Shown here one piece after another: positions 7,322-15,579 of a DNA stretch of 57,659 bases. A model generated the notes under the pieces. It was given only the letters and a program-made list of their open reading frames with translations. It searched no databases and had not been told where the DNA came from. Numbering within the stretch: position 1 is the stretch's first letter; each line of letters opens with the position of its first letter. The translations under genes and the position numbers were made by a program. This DNA is from Paenibacillus phyllosphaerae (GTDB lineage: Bacteria; Bacillota; Bacilli; Paenibacillales; Paenibacillaceae): positions 1 to 57,659 of the forward strand of contig NZ_JACHXK010000031.1 of the NCBI RefSeq assembly GCF_014192105.1, given 5' to 3'.

Positions 7322-9124
7322 GTGGAGAGAACAGAAAGAAACGTACTGGCAGGCCGCACCTATGAGGATACCTTCAAGCAAGCGACCCAGCAGCAGGGGG
7401 AGCAATCGGCCATCCGATTTCTTATTTCGCTGTACAAAGGGAATTTCCGCAATCTATTGATTTCCGTCTTATTCCTTATTATCAAAAGCTTGCCTGTGTA
7501 CGCGTTGCCGATCGTCACGTCGAACATTATTAATATCGCGACGAATCCGGGCGAGCATGCCATCCGCAGCCTTTGGATCAACTTTGCCGTCATCGCCGTC
7601 ATTATCGCGCAGAATATTCCGACGCATGCCTGGTATGTCTCCTACATGAGCCGCGCTAGCCGCCATGTGGAAGCGGGTCTGCGCAGTGCCCTTGTGCGCA
7701 AACTACAGCAGTTGTCCATTACTTATCACCGCGACCTCCAGTCCGGGCGTCTGCAATCGAAGGTCCTGCGTGACGTGGAAGCGGTCGAACAGCTGTCCAA
7801 GCAAGTCATGTTGTCCTTGCTCCCGGCGGTGTTCAATATTATTGTCGCGGTCGGCATAACCGTGTCGCACAGCTGGTCCGTCTCCATGTTCTTCATCCTG
7901 ACCATTCCGATCTCCGTGGTGCTCGTCTCGATCTTCCGACGCAAAATCAGACGGACGAACAGCGAATTCCGGCAGGAAATCGAGCAAATGTCCTCGCGGA
8001 TGTCCGAAATGGTCGAGATGATCCCCGTGACTCGCGCGCACGGCCTCGAGAAGGTGGAGATTCAGCGCATCGACGACACGTTACGCAATATTCAAGGCAA
8101 AGGACGTAAGCTGGATTTGCTCGAAGCTTATTTTGGCGCTTCGAACTGGGTCACGTTCCAAATCTTCCAGGTGCTCTGCTTGTTCTTCACGGCCATATTG
8201 GCATACAGAGGCCAGATTCCGGTCGGCGACATTGTCATGTATCAGGGCTTCTTCAATATGATTCTTGCCTCTATCACCGGACTTATGACGATTTATCCGA
8301 ATATTGCCAAAGGGTTCGAGTCGATCCGATCGATCTCGGAAATTCTGAAGTCGCAGGAGATCGAGCGGAATCAAGGTAAGCTGAAGCTGACGTCGCTTCG
8401 CGGGGAATTCTCGTTCCAGCAGGTGCAACTGATCTATCCCGGCAGCGAGCATCATGTGTTGGAAGAAGTGAATCTTGAGGTTCAGCCCGGTGAATGCATC
8501 GCTTTCGTCGGTGCGTCAGGAGCGGGCAAATCGACGATCTTGAACTTGGTCATCGGTTTTTTGCAGCCAACGGGCGGCAAAATCATGGTGGATGGCGTTG
8601 ACCTGGATACGATCGATCTGCGAACCTACCGTAAATTTCTGGCCGTTGTGCCGCAGACGAATATTTTGTTCTCGGGCTCGATCCGGGATAATATCTGTTA
8701 TGGCTTGAAGGATATTCCCGAGGAGCGGATAGAGGAAGCGATCCGTATGGCCAACCTGGAGGAGCTGGTTGCCCGGCTGCCGAAAGGACTCGATACGATG
8801 GTCGGCGAACATGGAGGCAAACTGTCCGGCGGACAGCGCCAGCGGATTGCCATTGCGCGAGCGCTGATTCGCGATCCGAGGGTCATTATTCTAGACGAAG
8901 CGACTTCGGCATTGGATAACGCTTCCGAGTTCCATGTCCAGAAGGCGATGCAGGAGCTCATTAAAGGACGAACAACCTTTATCGTCGCGCACCGCTTATC
9001 GACGATTCGCGATGCGGACCGGATCGTGGTGATGAAGAACGGGCGAGTGGCCGAGGTCGGCACCTTCGACGAGCTGATTGCGCGCAAAGGGGAGTTTTAC
9101 AACTTGAAGCAGCTGCAAATCTAA
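7322..9124 (+). CDS. ABC transporter, fused permease and ATP-binding protein
   Basis: About 600 residues. The N-terminal half has six predicted membrane helices (ABC type I exporter fold). The C-terminal nucleotide-binding domain has Walker A GASGAGKST (residues 397-405), a Q-loop in VVPQTNILFSG, signature LSGGQ (501-505), Walker B VIILDEATSALD and the H-loop AHRLS. It is a half-transporter that must dimerise; exported substrate unknown. GTG 7322 is chosen because a promoter ends at 7263 and AAGG lies about 10 bases before it; GTG 7232 would precede the transcript. A strong terminator follows, so it is monocistronic. Confidence 0.88.
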   Translation: MERTERNVLAGRTYEDTFKQATQQQGEQSAIRFLISLYKGNFRNLLISVLFLIIKSLPVYALPIVTSNIINIATNPGEHAIRSLWINFAVIAVIIAQNIPTHAWYVSYMSRASRHVEAGLRSALVRKLQQLSITYHRDLQSGRLQSKVLRDVEAVEQLSKQVMLSLLPAVFNIIVAVGITVSHSWSVSMFFILTIPISVVLVSIFRRKIRRTNSEFRQEIEQMSSRMSEMVEMIPVTRAHGLEKVEIQRIDDTLRNIQGKGRKLDLLEAYFGASNWVTFQIFQVLCLFFTAILAYRGQIPVGDIVMYQGFFNMILASITGLMTIYPNIAKGFESIRSISEILKSQEIERNQGKLKLTSLRGEFSFQQVQLIYPGSEHHVLEEVNLEVQPGECIAFVGASGAGKSTILNLVIGFLQPTGGKIMVDGVDLDTIDLRTYRKFLAVVPQTNILFSGSIRDNICYGLKDIPEERIEEAIRMANLEELVARLPKGLDTMVGEHGGKLSGGQRQRIAIARALIRDPRVIILDEATSALDNASEFHVQKAMQELIKGRTTFIVAHRLSTIRDADRIVVMKNGRVAEVGTFDELIARKGEFYNLKQLQI

Positions 9125-9131
9125 TCGCAAG

Positions 9132-9178
9132 AAGGCCAGCTTCCTATCCGTTCATGCGGAAGGAGGCTGGCCTTTTTA
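9132..9178 (+). terminator. Rho-independent terminator after the ABC transporter
   Basis: AAGGCCAGC (9132-9140) pairs with GCTGGCCTT (9166-9174), with extra pairing TTCCT/AGGA inside, and is followed by a T-run. It may also act for the opposite strand because the A-rich left side gives T on the minus strand only weakly. Confidence 0.8.
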
Positions 9179-9203
9179 ATACGCGTATTACGTTCGTAGC
9201 GGT

Positions 9204-10031
9204 CTAGAAGTTGAAGTTGTCCGGGTCTGGTCCGAAGCGGCGGCCGGCATCGAGCGCCGTAATCCGCGCCATATCCTCTGCGGAAAGTTCGAAATCGAAA
9301 ATTTCCGTGTTCTCGCGTATCCGCGAAGGCGTCGTCGATTTCGGAATCGTCACCACTTCATTCTGGAGATCCCAGCGCAGAACGATCTGCGCCGCCGACT
9401 TGCCATAACGCGCAGCGATCTCCGCGAGCACCGGTTGGTCGAGGTTACCCTGCATCAGCGGGCTCCAGGCTTCTAGCTGGATGTTGTTCTCGCGGCAGTA
9501 CTGACGAAGCGGCTGCTGAGCCAGGAGCGGGTGGTATTCCACTTGGTTAACCATTGGAATGACCTTCGCGTCCGCCTTCAGATCCTCGAGATGATGTGTC
9601 TGGAAATTGCACACGCCGATAGCGCGGGCAAGCCCGTCGGCATAGATCTTCTCAATCGCGCGCCATGTATCCTTGTACTTGCCTTTCGTCGGCCAGTGAA
9701 TCAGATACAGGTCCAAGTATTCCAGTCCGAGCAGCTTGCGGCTTTGCTCGAACGCGGCAAGCGTCGAGTCGTAGCCTTGATCGGCGTTCCATACTTTGGT
9801 TGTAACGAACAGCTCTTCGCGAGCGATTCCGCTCTCTTGGATCGCTTGCCCGACGCCGGCTTCATTGCGGTAAGCGGCAGCGGTATCGATGCTCCGGTAA
9901 CCGGTCTCGATCGCCGAGCGCACGGCATCAACGACGCTTGCGCCTTCGCTGATTTGCCATACGCCGAAGCCGAGCCACGGCATTTTGACGCCATTATGCA
10001 GAACGGTGCTGTCAGTGAATGCTTTTGTCAT
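9204..10031 (-). CDS. Aldo/keto reductase
   Basis: 275 residues with the AKR barrel signature. The catalytic tetrad is visible: Asp in YRSIDTAAAYRNE, Tyr in the same motif, Lys in FVTTKVWN and His in DLYLIHWP; the NADPH-binding IPKSTTPSRIRENTEIFDF stretch follows. It reduces aldehydes or ketones, likely 2,5-diketo-D-gluconate-reductase-like class. GAAGGAG precedes the ATG. It lies 32 bases downstream of the alcohol dehydrogenase on the same strand, so the two probably form an operon for aldehyde or carbonyl disposal. Confidence 0.9.
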   Translation of the reverse strand: MTKAFTDSTVLHNGVKMPWLGFGVWQISEGASVVDAVRSAIETGYRSIDTAAAYRNEAGVGQAIQESGIAREELFVTTKVWNADQGYDSTLAAFEQSRKLLGLEYLDLYLIHWPTKGKYKDTWRAIEKIYADGLARAIGVCNFQTHHLEDLKADAKVIPMVNQVEYHPLLAQQPLRQYCRENNIQLEAWSPLMQGNLDQPVLAEIAARYGKSAAQIVLRWDLQNEVVTIPKSTTPSRIRENTEIFDFELSAEDMARITALDAGRRFGPDPDNFNF

Positions 10032-10063
10032 CGTTGATCACTCCTTCGAATGGTTATGTCAGG

Positions 10064-11230
10064 TTAGAGGGACAGTTCGTAAATCGCCTTGACATCGTCT
10101 TTGTTCAGACGCTTGAAAGAACCGATCGGGCCGAAGCGGACAGCTTCCTCCGCCATCCGGTCGAACTGGTCGCGGCCGATATTGTAGTGGGACAAGGTAG
10201 CAGGGGCGCCGATGCGCGTGAAGAACGCGCGGGTTGCTTCAATACCAGCCAGTGCGAGTTCTTCGTCCGATTTGCCAGTTGGGTCGATCCCCCAGACGCG
10301 GACAGCGAATTGGGCAAAACGGTCCGGACGCGCATCATAGACGTATTTCATCCAGCTCGGGAAGACGATGGACAAGCCTGCGCCATGCGGAATGTCGTAG
10401 ATTGCGCTGATCTCGTGTTCGATGCCGTGCGAAGCCCAGTCATTGGCCATGCCGACCGAGATCAGGCCGCCGTTAAGCGCAAGCGTACCGCACCACATCA
10501 TATTGGCGCGCGCGGCATAATTCTCAGGGTTCTCCAGGACGGCCTCGGCGTTCTCGATCATCGTCTGAAGGATCGATTCGCACAGACGTTCTTGCAGCGG
10601 CGTGTCTTGCGTCAAGCTGAAGTATTGTTCGAACACGTGCGACATGATGTCGACAATGCCGTTGACGGTCTGGTCGCGAGGAACCGTATATGTAAGGGTA
10701 GGATCCAGAATCGAGAATTTAGGGTAGACAAGCGGGCTGCCGAAGCCGCGTTTTTGATTCGTTTCCCAATTGGTGATAACGGAGCTTCCGTTCATCTCCG
10801 AGCCTGTTGCCGACAGCGTCAGCACGGTTCCGATCGGAAGCGCGTCTTGCACGGCTGCTTTGCGGTCGAGGAAATCCCACACATCGCCGTCATATTTGGC
10901 GCCGGCTGCAATCGCTTTGGAAGCGTCGATGACGCTGCCGCCGCCGACCGCGAGGATAAAGTCCACCTGATGGTTGCGGCACAGCTCGATCCCTTTGTTA
11001 ACCGAAGTCAGACGCGGGTTTGGCTCAATGCCCGACAGTTCTACCACATTGGCGCCGATCGAGGACAACTGCTCGAGTACGCGGTCATACAGACCGCTTT
11101 TCTTAATGCTGCCTCCGCCGTATACGAGGAGAACGTTTTTGCCGAATTTGCCGACCTGCTCGCCAAGCTTGCTAAGCGTGCCTTCGCCGAATAAGATGGC
11201 AGTCGGATTGTGGAATGAAAAGGAATTCAT
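10064..11230 (-). CDS. Iron-containing alcohol dehydrogenase (butanol dehydrogenase type)
   Basis: 388 residues. The NAD(P)-binding loop GGGSVIDASKAIA and the metal-binding residues are in place: Asp and His in GIVDIMSHVFEQY, and His residues in SHGIEHEISAIYDIPHGAG. It resembles YugJ/YugK-type NADH-dependent butanol dehydrogenases, which interconvert aldehydes and primary alcohols. GGAGG sits 8 bases before the ATG, and a promoter lies at 11303-11332. It is the first gene of the operon with the aldo/keto reductase and is transcribed away from the ArsR-type regulator, a common arrangement for local control. Confidence 0.92.
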   Translation of the reverse strand: MNSFSFHNPTAILFGEGTLSKLGEQVGKFGKNVLLVYGGGSIKKSGLYDRVLEQLSSIGANVVELSGIEPNPRLTSVNKGIELCRNHQVDFILAVGGGSVIDASKAIAAGAKYDGDVWDFLDRKAAVQDALPIGTVLTLSATGSEMNGSSVITNWETNQKRGFGSPLVYPKFSILDPTLTYTVPRDQTVNGIVDIMSHVFEQYFSLTQDTPLQERLCESILQTMIENAEAVLENPENYAARANMMWCGTLALNGGLISVGMANDWASHGIEHEISAIYDIPHGAGLSIVFPSWMKYVYDARPDRFAQFAVRVWGIDPTGKSDEELALAGIEATRAFFTRIGAPATLSHYNIGRDQFDRMAEEAVRFGPIGSFKRLNKDDVKAIYELSL

Positions 11231-11302
11231 GAGTCTGGCCTCCTATTAGTTGCTTCAAAAGTTCATGTTATGAAGCGGAATCGTATTTGCGGTACGTCCA
11301 CC

Positions 11303-11332
11303 ATTTTAGACATTGACATAAGCAGAAGTCAA
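11303..11332 (-). promoter_or_regulatory. Promoter of the alcohol dehydrogenase operon
   Basis: On the minus strand TTGACT (11332-11327) and TAAAAT (11308-11303) are spaced by 18 bases. It would give a leader of about 70 bases before the start codon at 11230. Confidence 0.6.
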
Positions 11333-11376
11333 GGCGAACGCGCGTTTATACCTATGGTTTTGTACGGAGCTATGTC

Positions 11377-11405
11377 TTGAATGATTAACTTCCAAGTTAT
11401 ATAAT
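11377..11405 (+). promoter_or_regulatory. Promoter of the ArsR-type regulator gene
   Basis: TTGAAT (11377-11382), 17 bases, TATAAT (11400-11405). The upstream in-frame ATG at 11404 overlaps this -10 box and so should lie before the transcript. A second TATAAT with TG extension (11434-11441) overlaps the next ATG at 11440. Confidence 0.6.
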
Positions 11406-11439
11406 GAGCGAAAATGGACAAAGAACGGTTGCGTGTATA

Positions 11440-12348
11440 ATGAAAATCGAAGTCAGTACAGCCAACATGAAGTTCCTGGAGTGCATCTCCTCGCCTACGC
11501 GGGTACGGATCATTGAACTCCTCCGCGGCGAATCGCAAAACATTACAAGTTTGTCCCAAATTCTAGGCATTCAACCGCCGATCGTGACCCGTCATATCCA
11601 GATGCTAGAGGAGGCGGGCATCGTAAGGTCGGAGCTCGTTCCAGGCAAGCGGGGGATGCAAAAGCGCTGCACGCTGCTTCTGGAGGAAGCGACGTTGTCC
11701 TTCAAGTCGGAACAGTCCGGCCCGATTCCCGGCTGCCATCGCACTCGGGTGCCGCTGGGGCAGTACAGCAATTTTGCCGTATCGCCACCGTGCGGCCTCG
11801 TCTCCGTGGACAAACGGATCGGCATGTGCGACGACCCGCGTTATTTTGATGACCCGGAGCGCATGAATGCGCGCATGCTCTGGTTCGCCCGAGGTTTCGT
11901 AGAGTACCGGATACCGAACTATTTGGTTCGGGGCGAACGGCCGACCATGCTTGAAGTGACGATGGAAATATGCTCGGAGGCGCCATGTTCGCATGCGGAG
12001 CAGCCCTCGGATATTACGTTCATGGTCAATGGCATGGCGCTTGGCACCTGGACATGTCCCGGTGACTATGCGCATCCGAGGGGCAAGTATACGCCGCACT
12101 GGTGGACCAAGACCCAGTACGGGCTGCTGAAGACAATTCGCGTGGACAAGACGGGGACGTATATTGACGGAGTGAGGGCATCCTCCATAACATTAGCTGA
12201 TCTCGCGATTCGCCCGGGGTCGGAGCTGCTGCTTCGAATAACGAGCCTGGACGATGCGCGGCACAGCGGAGGCGTGTCGTTGTTCGGCAGCGGCTTCGGC
12301 AATTACGATCAGGATATCGAGGCGGCGCTATGGTATGAGAACGAATAA
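11440..12348 (+). CDS. ArsR-type winged-helix regulator with large C-terminal domain
   Basis: About 302 residues. Residues about 5-85 form an ArsR-like winged helix (FLECISSPTRVRIIELL, ITSLSQILGIQPPIVTRHIQMLEEAGIV). The remaining 200 residues form a separate, probably beta-rich domain containing several cysteines (PPCGL, IGMCDDPRYF, CSEAPCSH) and repeated W/G motifs; I do not recognise it as a named family, though Paenibacilli carry similar ArsR fusions. It is divergent from the alcohol dehydrogenase operon and probably controls it. No convincing ribosome binding site precedes any candidate start; ATG 11440 matches the expected N terminus of the family. Confidence 0.7.
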   Translation: MKIEVSTANMKFLECISSPTRVRIIELLRGESQNITSLSQILGIQPPIVTRHIQMLEEAGIVRSELVPGKRGMQKRCTLLLEEATLSFKSEQSGPIPGCHRTRVPLGQYSNFAVSPPCGLVSVDKRIGMCDDPRYFDDPERMNARMLWFARGFVEYRIPNYLVRGERPTMLEVTMEICSEAPCSHAEQPSDITFMVNGMALGTWTCPGDYAHPRGKYTPHWWTKTQYGLLKTIRVDKTGTYIDGVRASSITLADLAIRPGSELLLRITSLDDARHSGGVSLFGSGFGNYDQDIEAALWYENE

Positions 12349-12364
12349 TGGACCATATAGTTGG

Positions 12365-12400
12365 AAGAGGGCTGGCGATTTCGCATCAGCCCTCTTGATT
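12365..12400 (+). terminator. Rho-independent terminator
   Basis: AAGAGGGCTG (12365-12374) pairs with CAGCCCTCTT (12387-12396), followed by GATTAT. The U-tract is short, but the stem is strong and lies directly after the ArsR-type gene. Confidence 0.65.
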
Positions 12401-12493
12401 ATATCATTACGCAGAAGGAAATTAATGGGTCAAGGTCGAAGTAGTTGTTAGATTCGTTCGTACACGAGAAGGCAAATGAAGCGAGGGATAGCG

Positions 12494-13036
12494 ATGAGAG
12501 CCTTAATTATGAAGTCGAAGCGGCTGGAATTGCGAAGGACGCAGGACGAAGATTTGAGCATCGTCATTGCTATGGAGCAGGATCCCGACAACTCCCCTTA
12601 CATCGAGGCGTGGCCTTTCGAACAGCACCGTCAGACGCTCGACAACGAGGATTATTTGCATCTCGTCATGGAGAGCCGCAATAAAGGCGTCATAGGTTTT
12701 GTAATCGCATGCGGGCTTGCCGATCCATCGAAGAATATTGAGCTCAAACGCATCGTCGTTGCCGAGAAGGGCAAGGGCTACGGCAAGGAAGCGCTGAAGA
12801 GCATGATGGCCTTCGTATTCCAGGAGCTTAAGGGCAACCGATTATGGCTAGATGTGTACGAACATAATGAACGGGCCCGCTCTCTGTATGACAGTCTCGG
12901 GTTTCAAGCGCAACCGGGTCGTCTTCGCGCAACGGATATCCAGCAGCCGAGCGACGCAACGCGTACGTTAATGGCGATACTCGACAATGAGTATTTCGCT
13001 CACAGACAAGCTAGAGGAAATATCAATCGAATGTAA
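12494..13036 (+). CDS. GNAT N-acetyltransferase
   Basis: About 180 residues. It starts with the family pattern MKSKRLELRRTQDEDL, has an acetyl-CoA loop EKGKGYGKEALKSM and ends with LDVYEHNERARSLYDSLGF, typical of RimJ/RimL-like acetyltransferases. GAGGG lies a few bases before ATG 12494; ATG 12476 upstream in frame is an alternative. It stands alone between two terminators. Its target is unknown. Confidence 0.85.
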   Translation: MRALIMKSKRLELRRTQDEDLSIVIAMEQDPDNSPYIEAWPFEQHRQTLDNEDYLHLVMESRNKGVIGFVIACGLADPSKNIELKRIVVAEKGKGYGKEALKSMMAFVFQELKGNRLWLDVYEHNERARSLYDSLGFQAQPGRLRATDIQQPSDATRTLMAILDNEYFAHRQARGNINRM

Positions 13037-13044
13037 CGTAATGC

Positions 13045-13094
13045 GAGCCTGGTTGTCTTCATGTGAAGAAGAGATACCAGGCTCTTTCATTTTT
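13045..13094 (+). terminator. Rho-independent terminator
   Basis: GAGCCTGGT (13045-13053) pairs with ACCAGGCTC (13076-13084); an inner CTTC/GAAG pairing extends it. T-rich sequence follows (TTTCATTTTT). Confidence 0.75.
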
Positions 13095-13104
13095 ATGTCA
13101 TATT

Positions 13105-13132
13105 TTGACGAAATAGATCTGTTGCTTATGGT
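13105..13132 (+). promoter_or_regulatory. Possible promoter of a small RNA
   Basis: TTGACG (13105-13110), 16 bases, TATGGT (13127-13132). Between it and the terminator at 13260-13287 there is no gene with a ribosome binding site. Confidence 0.4.
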
Positions 13133-13138
13133 AGTTTC

Positions 13139-13287
13139 GTGACAGATCTACAACAAGCCTCGACAAGCCCCATTCTTTGAAATTGATTCACCGGATCACA
13201 ATCCGGTTAAAAGAATAAGTATGCTCAACGGACGAGGACCAAAGTGCAAAAAATGCCGCAAATCCCCGTCCTTACGGGGATTTTTTT
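13139..13287 (+). ncRNA. Candidate small RNA of about 150 nt with terminator
   Basis: A promoter-like site at 13105-13132 is followed by a gene-free stretch that ends in a textbook terminator (AAATCCCCGT 13260-13269 pairing with ACGGGGATTT, then T7). Inside is another small hairpin, ACCGGAT / ATCCGGT at about 13190-13206. I do not recognise a known RNA family. A 22-codon open frame from ATG 13221 runs into the terminator and is probably not a gene. The terminator itself is convincing; the RNA gene is inference. Confidence 0.35.
13260..13287 (+). terminator. Rho-independent terminator without an obvious gene upstream
   Basis: A 10-bp stem with a 4-base loop is followed by seven T residues. 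The nearest upstream coding gene already has its own terminator at 13045-13094, so this one ends a different transcript. Confidence 0.75.
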
Positions 13288-13402
13288 GATTGTGTCCGAA
13301 TTGTGATGTTGGCATGAATGATAGGGGGAAGCACGTATATATGAAATAAGAACGAATCGTAATAATTGGGCGGGAAAACAGTCCAAATTTTCAGAAAATA
13401 AA

Positions 13403-13431
13403 GTGCCAATCATGCACCAAGCGTGTATAAT
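13403..13431 (+). promoter_or_regulatory. Possible promoter of the glycogen operon
   Basis: GTGCCA (13403-13408), 17 bases, TATAAT (13426-13431) preceded by TG, giving an extended -10. A sigma-E-like -10 (CATAATGT, 13466-13473) lies closer to glgB but lacks a well-spaced -35. In Bacillus subtilis the glg operon is expressed in sporulation under sigma-E; which site works here is open. The rest of 13288-13509 holds nothing else I can support. Confidence 0.45.
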
Positions 13432-13509
13432 GGAAGAAATCCCATAATTACGTGAGATAAATTTACATAATGTTCACAAATAATTGTCATGTTAGGGGGT
13501 GCACCCACT

Positions 13510-15468
13510 ATGGTAAATGCCGCATCCATCGGCTTGTCCACTCGGGATTTGTATTTATTCAACAATGGCAGTCTATTTCACAGTTATCGTACTTTCGGTG
13601 CACACCCGATTCGGCTGTCGGATGAAACCGGCGTCCGATTCACGGTTTGGGCTCCGAATGCGAAGAGCGTACGTATCGTCGGAAGCTTCAATCAATGGAA
13701 CGGCGCGCGCCACGCGATGGAGAAAGTCGAGAACACGGGCGTATGGAGTTTATTCGTTCCGGATATTGGCGTCGGCGAGCTATACAAATACGAGATTCAG
13801 ACCGCAACGGGCGGAAGGGTGCTCAAGTCCGACCCCTACGCGTTCCAGTCGGAACGAAGACCGCTTACGGCATCGATCGTCTCGGAACTGTCGGGCTTCA
13901 AGTGGCAAGATGACGAATGGATGGCCCGCAAGCAAGTCGCCAGCCCTTATCACGAGCCGATGCTGATCTATGAAGTGCATTTGGGATCGTGGCGGATTAA
14001 AGGCAAAGAGGATTTTCTGACCTACGAGGAAATGGCCGATGAGCTGATCGATTATGCCGTCGGCATGGGATATACCCATATTGAACTGCTTCCGGTTACC
14101 GAACACCCGCTCGACCAGTCCTGGGGCTATCAGGTGACCGGTTACTATTCCGCGACGAGCCGCTATGGCACGCCCGAGCAACTGATGGTCTTCGTCAACC
14201 AGTGCCATAAGAGGGGGATCGGCGTTATCCTCGACTGGGTGCCGGGGCACTTTTGCAAAGATGAACACGGGCTGCGGTTATTCGACGGTTCTCCGATCTA
14301 TGAAGGACTCGATTGGCGCAGGGCTGAGAAGCCGCTCTGGGGAACGCTTGCGTTCGACTTCGGCCGTACCGAAGTGCAGAGCTTCCTGATCTCCAATGCG
14401 ATCTTCTGGATGGATGTCTATCATATCGATGGTTTGCGGGTCGATGCTGTCGCCAGCATGATCAACTTGCATTTCGACAAACCGCCGGAACTGCAGACCT
14501 TCAACGAGCATGGGGGGACGGAGGATACGGATGCGCTCGAGTTTCTCAAGAAGCTGAACGAGACCGTGTTCCACTACTACCCAGACGCACTTATGATTGC
14601 CGAGGATTCCTCCGCATGGCCGGCCGTTACCGCTCCCACCTACATGGGCGGACTCGGCTTCAACTTCAAATGGAATATGGGCTGGATGAATGACATGCTC
14701 CGCTATATGGCACTCGAGCCGGGCGATCGCAGGCATCATCATCAACTCATTACCTTCTCGCTTATGTACGCCTTCTCCGAAAATTACGTATTGCCGCTCT
14801 CGCATGATGAGGTCGTTCATGGCAAACGATCGCTGCTTAACAAAATGTCCGGATCCTACGAGCAGAAATTCGCTCAACTGCGGCTGTTCTTCGGCTATTG
14901 GATGACCCACCCCGGCAAGAAGCTGCTGTTCATGGGCGGCGAATGGGGGCAGTTCGACGAATGGAAGGATGCGGAGTCGCTCGACTGGATGCTGCTCGAC
15001 TACGATCTGCATCACCGGATGAATCATTACGTGCGCCAGTTGAACGCCGTTTACGCCCAGGAGGCGGCGCTATGGGAACGGGATTGCGACCCCGCGGGAT
15101 TCGAATGGATCGATGTCCATAATGCCGCGCAGAGCATTATCGTATTCCTGCGGCGCGGCCTTACGCCGGACAAATTCGTCGTGGTGGTCTGCAACTTCTC
15201 CATGAACCATTACCAGAACCACCGGGTTGGCGTTCCGGACCCCGGTATTTACCGGCTAGCGCTGAGCAGCAACGAGCAAGCTTACGGCGGCAGTGACCAG
15301 GATAGTCCGGTGCCGTTGCGCGTCGAAGCGGATGAACGCCCGTGGCATGGACGTCCCTATAGCGCGGTTATCGATGTTCCGCCGCTCTCGTTCCAGATGC
15401 TGTCCTATGAAGGTGTTGTGCCCGTCCGGCTTTCCGGACGTTCTCATAAGCAAGTCCAAACCATATAA
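13510..15468 (+). CDS. glgB: 1,4-alpha-glucan (glycogen) branching enzyme GlgB
   Basis: 652 residues, GH13 family. An N-terminal CBM48 domain (GVRFTVWAPNAKSVRIVGSFNQW) precedes the catalytic barrel. Catalytic residues are the nucleophile Asp312 in GLRVDAVAS, the acid Glu365 in MIAEDSS and Asp433 in LSHDEVVHG. It cuts alpha-1,4 chains and rejoins them as alpha-1,6 branches in glycogen. The start at ATG 13510 has AGGGGG about 9 bases upstream; ATG 13489 would place the SD inside the gene. First gene of glgB-C-D-A. Length is near that of the short CBM48-only type. Confidence 0.95.
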   Translation: MVNAASIGLSTRDLYLFNNGSLFHSYRTFGAHPIRLSDETGVRFTVWAPNAKSVRIVGSFNQWNGARHAMEKVENTGVWSLFVPDIGVGELYKYEIQTATGGRVLKSDPYAFQSERRPLTASIVSELSGFKWQDDEWMARKQVASPYHEPMLIYEVHLGSWRIKGKEDFLTYEEMADELIDYAVGMGYTHIELLPVTEHPLDQSWGYQVTGYYSATSRYGTPEQLMVFVNQCHKRGIGVILDWVPGHFCKDEHGLRLFDGSPIYEGLDWRRAEKPLWGTLAFDFGRTEVQSFLISNAIFWMDVYHIDGLRVDAVASMINLHFDKPPELQTFNEHGGTEDTDALEFLKKLNETVFHYYPDALMIAEDSSAWPAVTAPTYMGGLGFNFKWNMGWMNDMLRYMALEPGDRRHHHQLITFSLMYAFSENYVLPLSHDEVVHGKRSLLNKMSGSYEQKFAQLRLFFGYWMTHPGKKLLFMGGEWGQFDEWKDAESLDWMLLDYDLHHRMNHYVRQLNAVYAQEAALWERDCDPAGFEWIDVHNAAQSIIVFLRRGLTPDKFVVVVCNFSMNHYQNHRVGVPDPGIYRLALSSNEQAYGGSDQDSPVPLRVEADERPWHGRPYSAVIDVPPLSFQMLSYEGVVPVRLSGRSHKQVQTI

Positions 15469-15579
15469 CGCGGCAGAGCACCGGTCGGCAAGCGAGAAGG
15501 GATGGCTGCAGCAACCAACAGCCGCAAGGTTCGCGCGTGACGGATAGGCGTATCAAGCCGTAAGCGAGGAGAGTTGAAT

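Noticed and set aside
10019..11194. Open frame of about 390 codons on the plus strand, opposite the alcohol dehydrogenase
   Set aside because: The alcohol dehydrogenase on the minus strand has complete motifs and a ribosome binding site. The plus-strand product is rich in Arg/Asp/His with no recognisable fold.
13221..13287. 22-codon frame with a CKKC motif
   Set aside because: It overlaps a strong terminator and lacks a ribosome binding site.
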